Source of the DNA: Azospirillum sp. B21
GTDB lineage: Bacteria > Pseudomonadota > Alphaproteobacteria > Azospirillales > Azospirillaceae
Reading direction: 5' to 3'
Length of the DNA: 64,000 bases
NCBI RefSeq assembly: GCF_008364825.1
Contig: NZ_VTTO01000001.1
Location: forward strand, 186,001-250,000
The first letter of the stretch is position 1; each line of letters begins with the position of its first letter. The translations under genes and the position numbers were made by a program. The notes beneath the pieces were generated by a model. The model saw only the letters and a list, made by a program, of their open reading frames with translations. It was not told where the DNA came from and did not search any database. This document shows, piece by piece, positions 62,521-64,000 of the stretch.

Positions 62521-64000
62521 TCAAGCCACCGTCTGGCGTTCGCGCAGCAGCGGCTCCAGCGCCTCGGCGACGGCACGGCGCAGGTCGGCGGCGATCACCG
62601 GCTTGTGCATGACGCGGAAATTGCCGGCCTCCGCCTCCTGGGCGCGGGCGGGCGCGGTATCGCCGGTGACCAGGATGCCCGGCAGGATGCGGCCGAGGGC
62701 AAGACGAACCTCGCGGATCGCTTCGGTCCCGGTGCGGCCGTCGCGCAGGCGGTAATCGGCGACGATCAGGTCGGGGGGCGGTCCGCGATGGGCGAGATCC
62801 AGCGCCTCGGCACAGGATTCGGCCGCCAGCACCGTGTAGCCCCATTCGGCGAGCATGGCGCGCAGCCCCTCGCGCACGATCCCGTCATCCTCGATCACCA
62901 GCACTGTGGTCGCGAAGGCCGGACGCGGCGCGGAAGCCGGGGAGAGTTCCTTGGCGGTGGGCGGCGCGGCCAGCGGCACTTCGACCGAAAAGACGGAGCC
63001 CTGTCCGGGCATGGAGCGGACCGCCACTGAATGGCCGAGCATGACCGACAGCCGCCGCACCACTGCCAGCCCGAGGCCGAGACCCTGGTCGCGGTTACGG
63101 CTGGCATTGCCGACCTGCACGAACTCCTGGAAGATGTCGTCCTGCTGGTCGGCCGGGATGCCGATGCCGGTGTCCCACACCTCGATTCGCAACTTCCCGC
63201 CACGGCGGCGGCAGCCGATCAGGATGCGCCCCCTGTCGGTGTAGCGCAGCGCGTTTTCCACCAGATTCTGCAGGATGCGTCCCAGCAGCATCGGATCGCT
63301 GCGCACATGGGCGCGGCAGGGCACGATGTGCAGGATCAGCCCCTTCTGGACGGCGACGGACCGGCTGTTCGCGGCCACACGGTCCATAACCTCTGACAGG
63401 GCGAACACTTCCACCTCCGGCACCACGGCGCCGGCCTCCAGCCGGGAAACGTCGAGCAGACCGTCCAGCAGCATCTTCAGCGCGCCGAGCGCCCGCTCCA
63501 TGGTGCCCAGAACGTTGCGCGTCATTCCATCCGTGACACGGCCGGACAGCACCTCCATCAGCAGCATCAGCGACTGGACGGGCTGGCGCAGGTCGTGGCT
63601 GGCGGCAGCGAGGAATTTCGATTTGGCGACATTGGCGCGATCGGCCTCCCGACGGGCGTCGGCCAGTGCCGCCTGGGCGCGCTTGTGCTCGGAGATGTCG
63701 CGGACGGTCGCGATCAGGCTGACCAGCCGGTTGTCGTGATCGCGCACCGGCGAGGCGCTCAGTTCCAGACAGCGGGGAACCTCCGGACCGTCGCCTGCCC
63801 GCGCCAGTTCCACCCGCGCGTCGCGGCCGACGACGATGGCGTCGCGCAGCGGCTGCAGAGCCGCCCGGTCGTTCGTGGCCCGCTCCAGCGCCGTCAGGGC
63901 GCCGCTGCCCATCAGGCCCGACATCGGCGTGCCAAGCAGTTTTTCCAGCGCCGGGTTGACATACACGATGGGCATGCCCGGCTGGGTAGCGTCGGCGATC
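62521..64000 (-). CDS. PAS hybrid sensor histidine kinase / response regulator (5' end cut)
   Basis: The visible 493 codons run from a PAS domain that is open at the window edge (IADATQPGMPIVYVNPA) through a PAC motif, the HisKA ASHDLRQPVQSL, N box QNLVENALRYT, G1 DTGIGIP, G2 QGLGLGLAVV, and a receiver with DD, phospho-acceptor Asp in LIVADYRLRDG and Lys in HKPV. The His-to-receiver part is closely similar to the hybrid kinase at 2882-4081, from which it may have arisen by duplication. The start lies beyond 64000. Confidence 0.93.
   Translation of the reverse strand, partial: IADATQPGMPIVYVNPALEKLLGTPMSGLMGSGALTALERATNDRAALQPLRDAIVVGRDARVELARAGDGPEVPRCLELSASPVRDHDNRLVSLIATVRDISEHKRAQAALADARREADRANVAKSKFLAAASHDLRQPVQSLMLLMEVLSGRVTDGMTRNVLGTMERALGALKMLLDGLLDVSRLEAGAVVPEVEVFALSEVMDRVAANSRSVAVQKGLILHIVPCRAHVRSDPMLLGRILQNLVENALRYTDRGRILIGCRRRGGKLRIEVWDTGIGIPADQQDDIFQEFVQVGNASRNRDQGLGLGLAVVRRLSVMLGHSVAVRSMPGQGSVFSVEVPLAAPPTAKELSPASAPRPAFATTVLVIEDDGIVREGLRAMLAEWGYTVLAAESCAEALDLAHRGPPPDLIVADYRLRDGRTGTEAIREVRLALGRILPGILVTGDTAPARAQEAEAGNFRVMHKPVIAADLRRAVAEALEPLLRERQTVA

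Overview
The window is about two-thirds G+C and reads as chromosomal DNA of an alphaproteobacterium, most likely Azospirillum or a close relative in the Azospirillaceae. This placement is inferred from gene content and order and was not checked by a search. Supporting signs are the valS-popZ-tolC-rhodanese-pcm order, alaC-hom-glpX, aapJQMP, a DUF1127 protein, bpt, CtrA-type TTAA-N7-TTAA boxes and FNR/FixK-type TTGAT-N4-ATCAA boxes. About 62 protein genes, two tRNAs and three predicted small RNAs are supported. There is no rRNA, CRISPR array, prophage or insertion sequence.

Layout. 1-4.6 kb: a LysR regulator (cut by the window edge) coupled to moeA, then cutA, a hybrid kinase and a DUF1127 protein. 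4.7-8.5 kb: glpX, hom, alaC. 8.7-12 kb: a NIT-domain chemoreceptor and a receiver-Hpt protein. 12-21.3 kb: AhpD-like protein, sppA, an ABC-F ATPase, exoD, a PmtA-like methyltransferase, a stress-type protein and mutS. 21.4-27.4 kb: valS, popZ, tolC, rhodanese, pcm, all on the minus strand. 27.7-28.2 kb: tRNA-Cys and tRNA-Asn, each with its own promoter and terminator. 28.4-31.1 kb: small proteins, a trypsin-fold PDZ protein lacking its catalytic residues, and a Nudix hydrolase. 31.4-35.5 kb: cysK, alaX, sseA, two GNATs and a small membrane protein. 35.8-43.4 kb: hisC, aapPMQJ, metC, hisI. 44-47.5 kb: an RTX-type calcium-binding protein, a lipoprotein and a two-subunit TRAP transporter. 47.7-52.3 kb: bpt, an alpha-E / ATP-grasp pair, and motB. 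52.6-60.4 kb: a flavin reductase, DUF1488, DUF6134 and a fatty-acid catabolism cluster (SCP2, fadD, MerR, thioesterase, etfBA), then a glyoxalase-like protein. 60.5-64 kb: a tandem-PAS kinase converging on a hybrid kinase that runs off the window.

The most novel observation is a family of three tiny predicted small RNAs: two in tandem after hisC (minus strand) and one after hisI (plus strand). Each has a TTGAT-N4-(A/G)TCAA box 41.5-42.5 nt before an invariant 19-nt 5' end, TGTCTCTAACCCTCCCTGT. Each ends about 60 nt later in a strong intrinsic terminator whose stem sequence is unrelated to the others. The architecture is that of a class II FNR/FixK promoter driving a multicopy sRNA with an anti-Shine-Dalgarno core (CCCUCCC). 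It predicts post-transcriptional repression under low oxygen. An FNR-like box before moeA and the nitrate-type chemoreceptor fit an organism that respires nitrate.

Other regulatory signals: CtrA-type boxes before motB and (twice) before the RTX gene, with a near match before the chemoreceptor; an ACGTTNACGTNAACGT palindrome in the fadD promoter with a MerR regulator gene just downstream; and a 125-bp palindromic repeat present twice, which shares an 11-nt core with the small RNAs.
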